From Paenibacillus wynnii (lineage in GTDB: Bacteria > Bacillota > Bacilli > Paenibacillales > Paenibacillaceae): a stretch of 64,000 nt of DNA. The notes beneath the pieces were generated by a model that was given only the letters and a program-made list of their open reading frames with translations, had not been told where the DNA came from and made no database searches. A program made the translations under genes and the position numbers. The DNA lies in NCBI RefSeq assembly GCF_000757885.1, contig NZ_JQCR01000003.1:1674001-1738000 (forward strand), given 5' to 3'. Position 1 is the stretch's first letter. Each line of letters starts with the position of its first letter. Positions 1 to 8,327 of the stretch are shown in pieces.

Positions 1-263
1 CAACCAACAACTTTATTTAACTCTTTTAATTCAATAGCCCAAAAAACTACTTGGTCTAATTCTTTTAATTTCACTTTCCATGTTGAATCATCTGACGCAG
101 CAATAAATTTCTCTAAATTCTTAAAACTATCCTCTTTACTAGTTTTAAGTCTAAATCCAGCTAAATCAGAAACTTTTTCATTAGATGAAATCTCATGAAA
201 ATCAACTAAATCAGAAACATTCCAATCTCTTAAAATTAATCTTTCACTTTCTAATTTCTTCAT
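1..263 (-). CDS. GNAT family N-acetyltransferase (RimJ-like), C-terminus outside window
   Basis: The first 87 codons are visible and read off the left edge of the window. The N-terminus begins MKKLESERLILRDW, the typical opening of RimJ/RimL-type GNAT enzymes, which move an acetyl group from acetyl-CoA to a protein N-terminus or small amine. The acetyl-CoA binding motif would lie outside the window, so activity cannot be judged. The ATG at 263 has an AAAGGA element about 10 nt upstream. The gene is AT-rich compared with most neighbours. The substrate is unknown. Confidence 0.8.
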   Translation of the reverse strand, partial: MKKLESERLILRDWNVSDLVDFHEISSNEKVSDLAGFRLKTSKEDSFKNLEKFIAASDDSTWKVKLKELDQVVFWAIELKELNKVVG

Positions 264-668
264 AATAACTATCATTCCTTTCACTAGGCAATAATAAAAT
301 CAAATTTCCATAAATGAGTCAGTATTCTACTTGTTCAGAATGAATAAACCCTTGCTAAAAAACAGCCCTCAAACCCGCATTCCACCGTTGCCCTCATAAA
401 TAAAGTCTTGCTACAAAAACAGGGTAATTCGAAGGTAAATCAGGGCAATGCGGAGCTAAAATAACGAAAGCTTTAGGTGTTAATTCGTAACACACAAGAA
501 AGGAATCAATGTTTGCTTCGACGATATAGGAATATCCACCCAATGTACTTTTTGTAGAAATTTCTAGTAATCTTTTATAATTGATTATGAAACCTTCTAT
601 AGAATAGAATGTATTAGTTAAAGTAGAATAGAATGAACTAATTTCAAAGAAAAGGATGCGCATAAACA
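264..668. other. 405-bp intergenic region without a convincing gene
   Basis: This AT-rich gap lies between the leftward acetyltransferase and the rightward LTA synthase, so it should hold divergent promoters. I could not pick a clear -35/-10 pair. A minus-strand reading frame fills much of it (about 394-663) but has no ribosome binding site and no recognisable family, so it is not called. The SD of the downstream gene (AAAGGATG) sits at the right end. Confidence 0.5.
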
Positions 669-2534
669 ATGCAGTTGAAGATACCTCGCACTCTCAGCAA
701 AAGATCTATACTGTTTTTCTCTTTGATTATGCTAGCGAAAAGTTATTTTGCCTGGTATTACTTATTCGAAGACGGGCCAACCTGGAGTACATGGTTCAAG
801 GAAATCCCTTTTATTCTCATCATCTTCTGCTTGATTGAATGGTTCGCCACGAAACGGAAGATTTATATCTACATGCTCGTTAATCTATTAATTACTATTT
901 TGTTCTTTTCCTTGATTGTCTACCATAATCACTTTGGCTTTATAGCTACTTCTCAAGTGATCGGCCAGGCCAAGCAAGTAGGAGCTGTCAAGAAGAGTAT
1001 TTTTGCGGTCATTCATCCTCAATATATGCTTATTTTTCTGGATATTATTATCATCAGCCTCATTATGCTCAGCCGGAAGAAAGCGCTGGCCTGGAAGAAA
1101 TCCATGTCACGCCCCAGCAACCGGAGGGTAGTCGCTGCCTTGTTCTGTATATCCTTGGCTATATGTATGATGAATATCTTCCCGAACCAGGCCAGTATGA
1201 ATGAAAATGTCCAAGCCGAGCAAATGGGCATTCTGAATTACGAAGCTTACGCCCTGCTTGCTGATGAAGAGGAAGAGCAAATCGAGTTCTCCCAAATTAC
1301 TCAATCTGTCATTGATCAGACTAAAAGCATTCAATCTCAGTCGAAACCGCTCTTATATGGAGCTGCCAAAGGAAAGAACCTGATCATTATTCAAATGGAG
1401 TCTTTTCAGAACTTCTTAATCCATTTGTCGATTGATGGACAGGAAATCACTCCGAATATGAATAAGCTTGCGGACAGCAATATCTATTTCCCCCGATTCT
1501 TCCAGCAGGTCGGGCAAGGCAACACCTCCGATGCTGAATTTATCGTGAACACTTCCTTTTATGTTCCACCGGATGGTCCTGCTACGGAGTTATATGCTCC
1601 CAAAGAACTTCCAAGCTTACCTAAACTTCTTGAGGAGCAAGGTTACGACACCGCTACCTTTCATACGAATGAAGTTGATTTCTGGAATCGTGGTGAGCTA
1701 TACAGGGCGCTGGGATTTAATCAGTACTATGACAAGGCCTTTTTCGGCGAAGAGGACACTGTATTTTATGGAGCGTCCGACGAAGTACTGTATTCGAAGA
1801 CAGCTGCTGAACTGGCCCGAATGAATGACAGCAACGAACCTTTCTATTCGCAGGTTATCTCGATGTCATCGCATAATCCGTTCACCATTCCGGAAAGCAA
1901 ATACCAAATGCAGTTGCCCGAACGATTCGAGGGGACCTTCATTGGTGATTACATTCGAGCTCAGAATTATGCAGATTACGCACTTGGCCAGTTTATAGCA
2001 GAACTCAAGCAGAACGGTGTATGGGATGACAGCCTAGTCGTACTGTATGGCGACCATCGCGGACTCCCGATTTTCTCGTTGGAAGATGAAGATGAGGACT
2101 TAATGAAGGAAATCCTGGAACATGAGTACACAGAGCGCGATCTAATCAATATTCCACTAATAATAGCTTCTGGTGGAGTTTCGACTCCAAGCGTTAAGAA
2201 TCAATTAGGCGGACAGGTTGATATTCTACCAACGGTATCGAATTTATTAGGCGTTTCCCTGGAGAACCATATTCATTTTGGACAGGATTTGATGAATCAG
2301 ACCGCCTATAATTTGCTGCCACAGCGTTATTATTTGCCTACCGGATCATTCGTTAATAACGAAGAGCTATTCTTATCCGGTAGCGGGTTCGAGGACGGCC
2401 GGCATTATACATTATCTGGCGACGGCAACAAACCCCTTAAATCTACAGAAGATGAATTCAACCGTGCGCTAGAGCTCCTACACCTGTCCGACAGTTATGT
2501 GACACAATTACCAGACAGAGAAGTTAAAGAATAA
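669..2534 (+). CDS. LTA synthase family sulfatase-fold protein
   Basis: This membrane enzyme of the LtaS family polymerises glycerol-phosphate from phosphatidylglycerol into lipoteichoic acid, or primes that polymer, at the outer face of the membrane. About five hydrophobic segments occupy residues 14-180. An extracytoplasmic sulfatase-like domain follows from about 235 to 560. The expected metal and catalytic positions are visible: Glu244 in the IIQMESFQN strand, the nucleophile Thr286 in GQGNTSD, His402 in SSHNPF, and Asp462-His463 in YGDHRG. The length of 621 residues fits the family. The ATG at 669 follows an AAAGGATG element. The gene stands alone and ends in a hairpin terminator. Whether it is the main synthase or a stress paralogue cannot be told. 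Confidence 0.9.
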   Translation: MQLKIPRTLSKRSILFFSLIMLAKSYFAWYYLFEDGPTWSTWFKEIPFILIIFCLIEWFATKRKIYIYMLVNLLITILFFSLIVYHNHFGFIATSQVIGQAKQVGAVKKSIFAVIHPQYMLIFLDIIIISLIMLSRKKALAWKKSMSRPSNRRVVAALFCISLAICMMNIFPNQASMNENVQAEQMGILNYEAYALLADEEEEQIEFSQITQSVIDQTKSIQSQSKPLLYGAAKGKNLIIIQMESFQNFLIHLSIDGQEITPNMNKLADSNIYFPRFFQQVGQGNTSDAEFIVNTSFYVPPDGPATELYAPKELPSLPKLLEEQGYDTATFHTNEVDFWNRGELYRALGFNQYYDKAFFGEEDTVFYGASDEVLYSKTAAELARMNDSNEPFYSQVISMSSHNPFTIPESKYQMQLPERFEGTFIGDYIRAQNYADYALGQFIAELKQNGVWDDSLVVLYGDHRGLPIFSLEDEDEDLMKEILEHEYTERDLINIPLIIASGGVSTPSVKNQLGGQVDILPTVSNLLGVSLENHIHFGQDLMNQTAYNLLPQRYYLPTGSFVNNEELFLSGSGFEDGRHYTLSGDGNKPLKSTEDEFNRALELLHLSDSYVTQLPDREVKE

Positions 2535-2580
2535 GGCAGCTTGGAATATTCTCCTCCCGGCTATGACAGCAGTGTAAGAC

Positions 2581-2632
2581 ACAACCACCTCCACCTCGCA
2601 GCGATGAGGCAGGGGTGGCTGTTTAGTTTTTT
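2581..2632 (+). terminator. Intrinsic terminator after the LTA synthase gene
   Basis: ACAACCACC pairs with GGTGGCTGT across a smaller internal CCTC/GAGG hairpin, followed on the + strand by TTTAGTTTTTT. The T tract lies over the last codons of the convergent methyltransferase gene. Confidence 0.7.
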
Positions 2633-3222
2633 GCCCATATCAGATGAACCGTGTTAAGCCAGTAGAATTCCACCTTATTGATTTCAAGACCTGATTCTCT
2701 GATTAATTCTAGAATGTTTCTTGTGTGATGACATCCATAAACACGGTATAAGAGCGGATTCAGTGCTTTTTGGGCAGCCGATACTGCAAAGTTCGAACTA
2801 ATCCCGTGCTCCAGCAAAAGGATTTGCCCGTCCGGTTTGGACCACCGTTTGATTTTATCCAACACCATTAAGGGATTGTCATAACTGCAAAAAGATAACG
2901 TAGAAACAATAGTATCGAACGAATGATCTGGAAAATCCATTTCTTCAATATCTGAACAAATACAATTGGCCTCTATCCGATGATATTTTGCGGCTCGTTT
3001 TGCTTTCTTAAGCATAACCTTACTAAAGTCAGTTGCAGTAACTTTTACCCCAGGAGGATAATACGGGAAATTAGCACCTGCCCCCACTGCAAGTTCAAGC
3101 ACCTCTCCCTTTGCATGACTAACAAGATGCTGCCGCCAACGTTTTTGGTTTGGGTCCCCTGTTTTTTTCTCATATTGGGTTGCTTGCTTATCGAAGACAC
3201 GTATTAATTTCTGCTTCTCCAC
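2623..3222 (-). CDS. Class I SAM-dependent methyltransferase
   Basis: A 199-residue Rossmann-type methyltransferase. Motif I is VLELAVGAGANFPYY (residues about 41-55), which binds S-adenosylmethionine. The acidic residue after strand 2 lies in VTATDFS, and the post-motif IVSTLSFCSYDNP segment resembles UbiE/Methyltransf_11 proteins. The acceptor is unknown; relatives act on quinones, phospholipids or small metabolites. The GTG start at 3222 has an excellent SD (AAGGAGG, 7 nt away). It is convergent with the LTA synthase gene and divergent from the XRE-DUF5680 gene. The intergenic space toward that gene carries a perfect inverted repeat. Confidence 0.85.
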   Translation of the reverse strand: MEKQKLIRVFDKQATQYEKKTGDPNQKRWRQHLVSHAKGEVLELAVGAGANFPYYPPGVKVTATDFSKVMLKKAKRAAKYHRIEANCICSDIEEMDFPDHSFDTIVSTLSFCSYDNPLMVLDKIKRWSKPDGQILLLEHGISSNFAVSAAQKALNPLLYRVYGCHHTRNILELIRESGLEINKVEFYWLNTVHLIWAKN

Positions 3223-3270
3223 TGTTCTACCTCCTTACAAAATGTATGTGCACTCTTAAAAAAGCTTTTT

Positions 3271-3289
3271 TGACAACCAGCAGTTGTCA
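3271..3289. promoter_or_regulatory. Perfect 7-bp inverted repeat (TGACAAC-N5-GTTGTCA) upstream of the XRE gene
   Basis: The two arms are exact complements separated by CAGCA. A TATAAT box lies 11 bp to the right (3301-3306), in the orientation of the XRE-DUF5680 gene. No good -35 sits at 17 bp. The position suits an operator for the downstream HTH protein, or control of both divergent genes. This is inferred from position only. Confidence 0.5.
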
Positions 3290-3358
3290 TATCTGTTAAC
3301 TATAATTGGTAGTAAGCTGGAGACGGGTTCGATATCCTAATACCAAGAGGTGAAGAAA

Positions 3359-4039
3359 ATGAAATTTCAGGATAAACTGCAGATTTTGCGGAAAGAAAAG
3401 GCACTGTCTCAAGAAAAACTGGCTGAACTCATCGGGGTTTCGAGACAAGCGGTTGCTAAATGGGAGGTTGGACTATCCTACCCGGATATGGTGAACCTTA
3501 TCGGTTTAAGTGATTTATTCCGGGTCAGTATTGATCATCTGGTCAAAGAGCATACCGATGAAAATTGCCTGTTTGACAGCGTCCAGAACCATTTGCAATC
3601 GGATAATTCCATTATTGATTTTCTATGCCGGGCCAAGAAATCCACTTATGCCGCAAAAGGAGCGGAGACCGAACCTTCCAGACCCGGGTCCCATGACTTG
3701 CATTATACTGAGGGACTGCTTAGCTATATTGATACCTATCTGGGTGGGGAGAAGTTTGCCGGTGAAGAAGCCATGTGGTTGGACAATCAGCCTTTCTGGT
3801 CCATGAATTATGCCGGACGTATCCTTGCCGAAGGCTTCAGCGGCGATTTTCTGAAAGAAGCTCTGAGCCTAGTTCCTCAGGAATATCCGTATCGGGGGCC
3901 CCTGCTCCACCATAATGGAGATTACACTTATCATTGTATGGTAACCGGGAGGTTTGAATGGTTCCAAGGCTATGAAGAGATCTTCTGTAATGGCAAAAAA
4001 GTCTATGAATGTATGTTCCACGGCGGGAGTATTAAATGA
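3359..4039 (+). CDS. XRE-family transcriptional regulator with C-terminal DUF5680 domain
   Basis: The N-terminal 65 residues form a Cro/C1-type helix-turn-helix (LSQEKLAELIGVSRQAVAKWE). The C-terminal half (about residues 115-225) has the pattern of DUF5680, including YAGRILAEGFSGDFLKEAL and PYRGPLLHHNGDYTY. That domain is probably a ligand or partner sensor, but its role is not known to me. The ATG at 3359 is preferred over the in-frame GTG at 3350 because AGAGGTG lies 6-7 nt before it and would otherwise overlap the start. It likely regulates itself or the divergent methyltransferase through the inverted repeat at 3271-3289. Confidence 0.85.
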   Translation: MKFQDKLQILRKEKALSQEKLAELIGVSRQAVAKWEVGLSYPDMVNLIGLSDLFRVSIDHLVKEHTDENCLFDSVQNHLQSDNSIIDFLCRAKKSTYAAKGAETEPSRPGSHDLHYTEGLLSYIDTYLGGEKFAGEEAMWLDNQPFWSMNYAGRILAEGFSGDFLKEALSLVPQEYPYRGPLLHHNGDYTYHCMVTGRFEWFQGYEEIFCNGKKVYECMFHGGSIK

Positions 4040-4066
4040 CAAACTGTCTCTAAATTGTTCAAAATC

Positions 4067-4510
4067 TTAGTATCTGAATGTTAATATTCCTGCCTTTTTT
4101 ATGGTTTGGTCCCCTGTACAATCGCTAACCTCTAGAAGGCCAGATATCCCTTCCATTTCAACTTTATGGCTTATTGAGATTCCCTTACACTGGTATTTTT
4201 TTATAACGTTATCAACAGAATAAGGATCTCTAGATGAATCTATACTAAATGTCACTTCTGATCCAGTGGAGATAAAATCATAAAAGATATAACTACCCTC
4301 AATTGTTGGAACAACTGCTATAAGATAATCGAATTTTCCCTCATTAAATCTCGAAACAAATTTCTTCATCCGTATTAAATCAGATCTATCTAAATTGATT
4401 AATACGTTGTCGGGCCCCTTACTTTTAAAATTCATAGAAAATAGAAATGCAATTACAACCACTAGAGTAATACTGACCATAACAATCTTTGTTTTCAACT
4501 GATTTATCAA
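4067..4510 (-). CDS. Membrane-anchored DUF4362 protein
   Basis: A 147-residue protein with one N-terminal hydrophobic segment (about residues 9-25) that serves as anchor or signal. The exported domain contains DNVLINLDRSDLIRMKKF, a TIEGSYIFYDF strand and a DSSRDPYSVDNVIKKYQCKGI segment, the pattern I know from DUF4362 proteins of Bacillales. The function of that family is unknown. Two cysteines (in YQCKG and SDCTG) could form a disulfide. The start is uncertain: a TTG at 4510 lies almost on top of an AAAGG element, and a second TTG at 4498 is better spaced. It is convergent with the XRE gene. Confidence 0.65.
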   Translation of the reverse strand: MINQLKTKIVMVSITLVVVIAFLFSMNFKSKGPDNVLINLDRSDLIRMKKFVSRFNEGKFDYLIAVVPTIEGSYIFYDFISTGSEVTFSIDSSRDPYSVDNVIKKYQCKGISISHKVEMEGISGLLEVSDCTGDQTIKKAGILTFRY

Positions 4511-4684
4511 ACCTTTCGTAATATAACGTATGCAACATTCCCCAGGACCATAAGACTGCAGAAAACTGTCAAGTTACCCGACTCAAAAGTTAGAATAATT
4601 TGATTATGTATGTAGAAATTGCAAATTACAAATCCACGGGCATGAAATTTTCAAATGGGGGCAAAGTTTATTTTCTTTCATATC

Positions 4685-4725
4685 ATAAAAAAGAACAAAA
4701 GCCTAGAATATAGGCTTTTGTTCTT
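4685..4725 (-). terminator. Terminator after the YjcZ-like gene
   Basis: AAGAACAAAAGCCT (4691-4704) pairs with AGGCTTTTGTTCTT (4712-4725), a 14-bp stem. On the minus strand it is followed by TTTTATGATA. It lies 20 bp beyond the stop codon of the micropeptide gene. Confidence 0.8.
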
Positions 4726-4744
4726 GGTTTATTCGATCTTGCTA

Positions 4745-4846
4745 TTAAACAAAGAAACCAGCAGATAAAATGATTACCAACAAAATATAAAGAACCAAAA
4801 TTGCAGCCGTAGAAGTAAATCCGTGTCCAACTTCAGCACAACCCAT
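4745..4846 (-). CDS. YjcZ-family sporulation micropeptide (33 aa)
   Basis: A 33-codon gene encoding a short Gly/Cys-containing head (MGCAEVGHGFTST) followed by one hydrophobic helix (AAILVLYILLVIILSAGFFV). That is the layout of YjcZ-like sporulation peptides in Bacillales. A strong SD (AAGGAGGG) lies 7-8 nt before the ATG, and a clean terminator follows the stop. It is probably a small membrane protein of the forespore or spore coat, but its job is unknown even in the family. The family call rests on pattern only. Confidence 0.75.
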   Translation of the reverse strand: MGCAEVGHGFTSTAAILVLYILLVIILSAGFFV

Positions 4847-4916
4847 TGATTTTCCCTCCTTTTTGACTTCCTAAGACATGATATGCACCGTCCTTTCTAA
4901 ATGAATGGACTATAAC

Positions 4917-4988
4917 CTAAGTAACTTCTCCACCTTCGTATATCACAAATTCAACTTTATTATCAAACTCCGCAACATACTTGTTCAT
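4917..4988 (-). CDS. Possible 23-residue peptide
   Basis: An ATG at 4988 (another ATG directly precedes it at 4991) follows AAAGGA and opens a 23-codon frame reading MNKYVAEFDNKVEFVIYEGG plus three residues before TAG. It is hydrophilic with no membrane segment or cysteine. It lies between two small leftward genes, about 70 bp before the YjcZ-like gene, so it may be its leader or an independent peptide. Only the SD and the reasonable composition support it. Confidence 0.3.
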   Translation of the reverse strand: MNKYVAEFDNKVEFVIYEGGEVT

Positions 4989-5041
4989 CATAAATCCTTT
5001 CTACAATTATTCTGCGACGATTTCAACCATCACCAATTAAT

Positions 5042-5362
5042 TTAACGTGTGTGTTTATCAAAACGTTTTTTTGCAAAGTACAGAATCCCAGTGTTTACGA
5101 GTACATTAACTGCAAAAGCGATTCCATAAATCATTACACCAAAGAGTTGTGCTAAACCATCTTGAACATATGAAAACCACCAAAGACACGCCATTCCATA
5201 TAGAAGAACAGCCAAACCTATTGACTGAAACAAGGACTTAGCAAAGGTTTTCTTTCTTCTTCCTATTACTATTGTTAAAATAACTACCAAACCAAATACT
5301 AAGCCCATCACACCACAGTACAATAAACTTTCGATATCCACTTTTCTCAATGGCAATAGCAC
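5042..5362 (-). CDS. Small membrane protein, unknown family
   Basis: A 106-residue protein with about three membrane segments (near residues 12-33, 45-63 and 71-95) and a basic C-terminal tail (AKKRFDKHTR). I do not recognise a family. The start is open: the GTG at 5362 directly abuts AAAAAGAGG, while in-frame TTG codons at 5356 and 5350 are better spaced from GAGGGTG. It is the first in a run of small leftward genes ending at the YjcZ-like peptide. The region upstream (5363-5543) is shared with the divergent amidase gene. Confidence 0.55.
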   Translation of the reverse strand: MLLPLRKVDIESLLYCGVMGLVFGLVVILTIVIGRRKKTFAKSLFQSIGLAVLLYGMACLWWFSYVQDGLAQLFGVMIYGIAFAVNVLVNTGILYFAKKRFDKHTR

Positions 5363-5543
5363 CCTCTTTTTGAAAAGACTTGTTTATTACTTAATTCCAA
5401 AAATGTATGAATAGTGAATTGGTTTCCTCATCTAATCTTAACGCTTAATCTCTGGGTCGAAAGTACGAATTCGAGCTGAAAGGTATTCTAAACCTCAAGT
5501 AATGGGTAAAAATCTCTATTAACTCTGGAGATGAGGTTCAGCT

Positions 5544-6668
5544 ATGAAAAAAGTCATCGGCATTGCAGTGTGCATTGCGTACATAATCGGCATGTTAGAA
5601 CTACAACCTGCTACAGTAAACGCGAAAGAGGCCTATACAGCCAAAATATATGCGAACTCCTTGAACGTACGCAGCGAGCCCGCCGCAAATGCTGCCGTAA
5701 CAGGATCTTTAAAAAACGGCACAATCGTTACAGTTACCGATGAAAAGCATGGGTGGATGAAGGTGCAAGCTGGTAGGAGCTCAGGCTGGGTGGCCGGCTA
5801 TTACTTGAAAAGGGTCAGTAGCTCCGCAGGTAGTACCGGATCAACCTCCACTGGTTCGCCAATCGTAAATGTGAATCATTTTACCGGTGGCAACAAATCT
5901 ACGAAAGCAACTGTAATAGCCGATTCATTACGTATCAGGAGAGGTCCGGGAACCACCTATAGTGTGCAGGGGTCTTTGAAGGCTGGTGATTCCATAACAC
6001 CGCTTCTTAGTCAGAACGGATGGATACGGATTCGCACCAATAGTGGTGAAGTGGGTTGGGTGGCAGCACAATATATCCGCAGCGGGTTTTCTCAGGGCAC
6101 AGCAATACATTCTGTAAAGTCCTCGGGTAGTATAAGGGGGAAACTGATTGTCATTGATCCCGGGCATGGCGGCAGCGATCCGGGAATGTTAGGTACTACC
6201 CATAACACGATGGAAAAAGACTTGAATCTGCAAACAGCCCTTTACGTCCGAGATTATCTATTGGCTAGAGGCGCTCGGGTAGAAATGACCCGTACTACTG
6301 ATCGGAAAGTCGCCTTATCCCGGCGTGTAGGGGTTAGTGAATCACTGAACGCCGATGCTTTTGTAAGTATTCATTACAATTCCTCACCTAAAAAAGTATC
6401 CGGTTTGTTAACCTTCTATCATTCGGAGACAGATCTGTTGCTGGCCCGCGCGATTGAGACCCGTCTTGGACAAGGCGTAGGTCTGAAGAGCAACGGATTG
6501 TCCTTTGGCGACTACCACATCCTGAGAGAGAACAGCACCACAGCAGCCCTAATAGAGCTCGGGTTTCTATCGAATCCAAAGGACGAAGCCATCGTTCGAA
6601 AATCCTCCTATCAGAAAAAAGCAGCCAAGGCCATCGCCGTTGGACTGGCCGATTATTTCAAACGTTGA
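5544..6668 (+). CDS. Secreted N-acetylmuramoyl-L-alanine amidase with two SH3b domains
   Basis: A 374-residue exported cell-wall hydrolase cutting the amide bond between MurNAc and the stem peptide. Order: signal peptide (residues 1-27, cleavage near VNA-KE); SH3b repeat 1 (about 31-89, NSLNVRSEP, GWVAGYYL); Ser/Thr/Gly linker; SH3b repeat 2 (about 120-178, DSLRIRRGPG, GWVAAQYI); Amidase_3 catalytic domain (about 199-372). Zinc ligands His208 (DPGHGG), Glu224 (MEKDLN) and His277 (SIHYN) and catalytic Glu338 (IELGFLSN) are all present. The SH3b repeats likely hold it on peptidoglycan. It may serve in cell separation, germination or mother-cell lysis; the sequence does not decide. Confidence 0.92.
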   Translation: MKKVIGIAVCIAYIIGMLELQPATVNAKEAYTAKIYANSLNVRSEPAANAAVTGSLKNGTIVTVTDEKHGWMKVQAGRSSGWVAGYYLKRVSSSAGSTGSTSTGSPIVNVNHFTGGNKSTKATVIADSLRIRRGPGTTYSVQGSLKAGDSITPLLSQNGWIRIRTNSGEVGWVAAQYIRSGFSQGTAIHSVKSSGSIRGKLIVIDPGHGGSDPGMLGTTHNTMEKDLNLQTALYVRDYLLARGARVEMTRTTDRKVALSRRVGVSESLNADAFVSIHYNSSPKKVSGLLTFYHSETDLLLARAIETRLGQGVGLKSNGLSFGDYHILRENSTTAALIELGFLSNPKDEAIVRKSSYQKKAAKAIAVGLADYFKR

Positions 6669-6771
6669 AATGGCTTAGCTGCAAGGAATTATGCCCTTTA
6701 ACGTTAATAGGCCGCTGATCATTAGCGACCTTTTGTTATTGGACTCTCGTTTACCGTTAATTGAACAACAT

Positions 6772-7335
6772 TTACCGATAAGAATCATGTGTTGGATGAA
6801 ACAGGTCTTCCTCAGAAGTTCTAACCATAGAGAAGTGTTCGACATTGTAGTGCCCATGTAACGTATTATTATGATGCTTAATGATTTGCTCTGCGCTTAT
6901 AACATCATTGTCTGTTGTAGAATGTCCATCGCCTACTAATGTGACATCCAAGTTACTCACAGTAGCAGTTCTGACTGCAGTATCAATACAGTACTGAGTT
7001 TTACAGCCCATGATGACTACATGTTCGACTTTTTTATCTTTTAAATATTTTAGAAGTCCTGTCCCATGAAAAGAATTTGTTGCTAACTTATCAAAGATGG
7101 TTGCACCCGTGGGCATCTGGATTTCAGTATGCACTTGAAAACCTGTACCTTTTCCCTCGGATACATCGAGATCCCGAACAAACACCACTTCCACATTAGC
7201 CTCTATTGCTTTTTTAATCACAATATTAATATTCTGGATAAGCTGGTCTTTATTAAATACAGCACTTTCTTTTTGATTCCCATCCATTAATTCCTGTTGG
7301 GCATCGATGATTAATAAGGCTTGATTAAATTTCAT
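6772..7335 (-). CDS. Isochorismatase-fold cysteine hydrolase
   Basis: A 187-residue member of the isochorismatase/nicotinamidase superfamily. The triad is Asp11 (IIDAQQ), Lys83 (IFDKLATNSF) and Cys116 (GCKTQYCIDTA). Asn87/Phe89 fit the usual substrate pocket segment. Such enzymes hydrolyse amides or vinyl ethers; the substrate here is unknown. The ATG at 7335 is chosen because AGAGGAAG precedes it by 6-8 nt; the frame is open further upstream but without an SD. It follows the split conserved gene (7359-8155) by 23 bp in the same direction, so the two may be co-transcribed. Confidence 0.85.
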   Translation of the reverse strand: MKFNQALLIIDAQQELMDGNQKESAVFNKDQLIQNINIVIKKAIEANVEVVFVRDLDVSEGKGTGFQVHTEIQMPTGATIFDKLATNSFHGTGLLKYLKDKKVEHVVIMGCKTQYCIDTAVRTATVSNLDVTLVGDGHSTTDNDVISAEQIIKHHNNTLHGHYNVEHFSMVRTSEEDLFHPTHDSYR

Positions 7336-7358
7336 TATATCTTCCTCTCTTCTGTTCG

Positions 7359-8155
7359 TTAATGAAGAAATGAACCGAAATAATATTCCAGCGCTTCTTG
7401 TGAATATCCGTCGTTTCCCTGCCAACCTGCTACAGAGTTAAAATCATTATATCCACCTCGAAGCATGCGGGGCGTATCACGCTGGGTAAGTAAACCCGCA
7501 TATCCCCATATTTCCATGATCACATCCCTTTCGTACTTGCTTGAGGGGATTACATCCTTCCAATGTTTCTCTAAACTCCGGGCACCTTCATAATCCCCAC
7601 AGTCCTGAATCACTTTGGTCATTTGGTGGAGTATGGCAACATCCTCTATGGTAGGTGTGAAGTCTTCTTCTTTGTTGAACAATTCGAGATCCAGCCAACA
7701 GTATAAAAGATTGTTCAAACGGACGCCGCCCCATTTGACCCGCTCGAAATTCAGCACATTCAAATCCTCATTCACATATTCATGTTCTGACATTAACCCG
7801 TGGAAATTGCAATCCCCGCAATTACTATAATTAGGTAGTATTACACTTCGTTCTCCGTACGAATGTAAAGGTAACCTAGAGGTTAAAGCCCAACTTGAAA
7901 GGGCGCTCCGCAAATAGGTTTTTTTCGTAGAAAGACTGTGCAAAAACGCCGAGGCAACACGTTCTTTAGTAATTTCCAAGTGTAATTCTTGAAGCCGTAT
8001 AACCATTTTATCATGACTAATAGTTATAGGATCGAACATCAGTCCTTTATTTTGGCATCGTCGAAATCTTCACCAGCAAAGGGATCCGGTCGATCTTTCC
8101 AACCCTTGGAGGACCAGAAGGTATTCAACAGTACTTTTTTCGCTTTTTTATCCAC
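7359..8155 (-). pseudogene. Conserved hypothetical protein gene split by an apparent 1-nt deletion
   Basis: Two frames make one protein. The first (GTG at 8155, SD AGAGGTG 8 nt before) gives 38 residues ending GEDFDDAKIKD and a TGA at 8041-8039. The second starts with an ATG overlapping that stop and runs 226 residues from MFDPITISHD to YYFGSFLH. Adding one A to the A-rich stretch near 8043-8050 would read through as AKIKGLMFDPITISHD, which I recall as the usual continuous sequence in Bacillales relatives. It may be a mutation, an assembly error, or two coupled cistrons (an AAAGGACTG lies before the second ATG). It has CGDC and WKDVIPSSKYERDVIMEIWGYAG segments; function unknown. Confidence 0.65.
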
Positions 8156-8239
8156 TATAGATTCACCTCTTTTCGAATCTCTTTTAAAAATACATATATT
8201 TATTTTAATATAACCTTTTATTTTCACTCACTCAAACAA

Positions 8240-8278
8240 AATAAAGGCCAACGCATAGTTTCTACGTTGACCTTTATT
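8240..8278 (-). terminator. Terminator after the crystallin-like gene
   Basis: AATAAAGGCCAACG (8240-8253) pairs with CGTTGACCTTTATT (8265-8278) with a single mismatch and an 11-nt loop. It sits about 50 bp past the end of the leftward gene at 8328-8702 and also upstream of the split gene. Confidence 0.7.
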
Positions 8279-8327
8279 AACTATTCATAAAAATTTAATG
8301 GCAATGGAACATTCCACAATCTTTGTT

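Noticed and set aside
394..669. Minus-strand frame of about 90 codons between the acetyltransferase and LTA synthase genes
   Set aside because: No SD before any start, it overlaps the LTA synthase start region, and no family is recognisable, though part of its composition looks protein-like.
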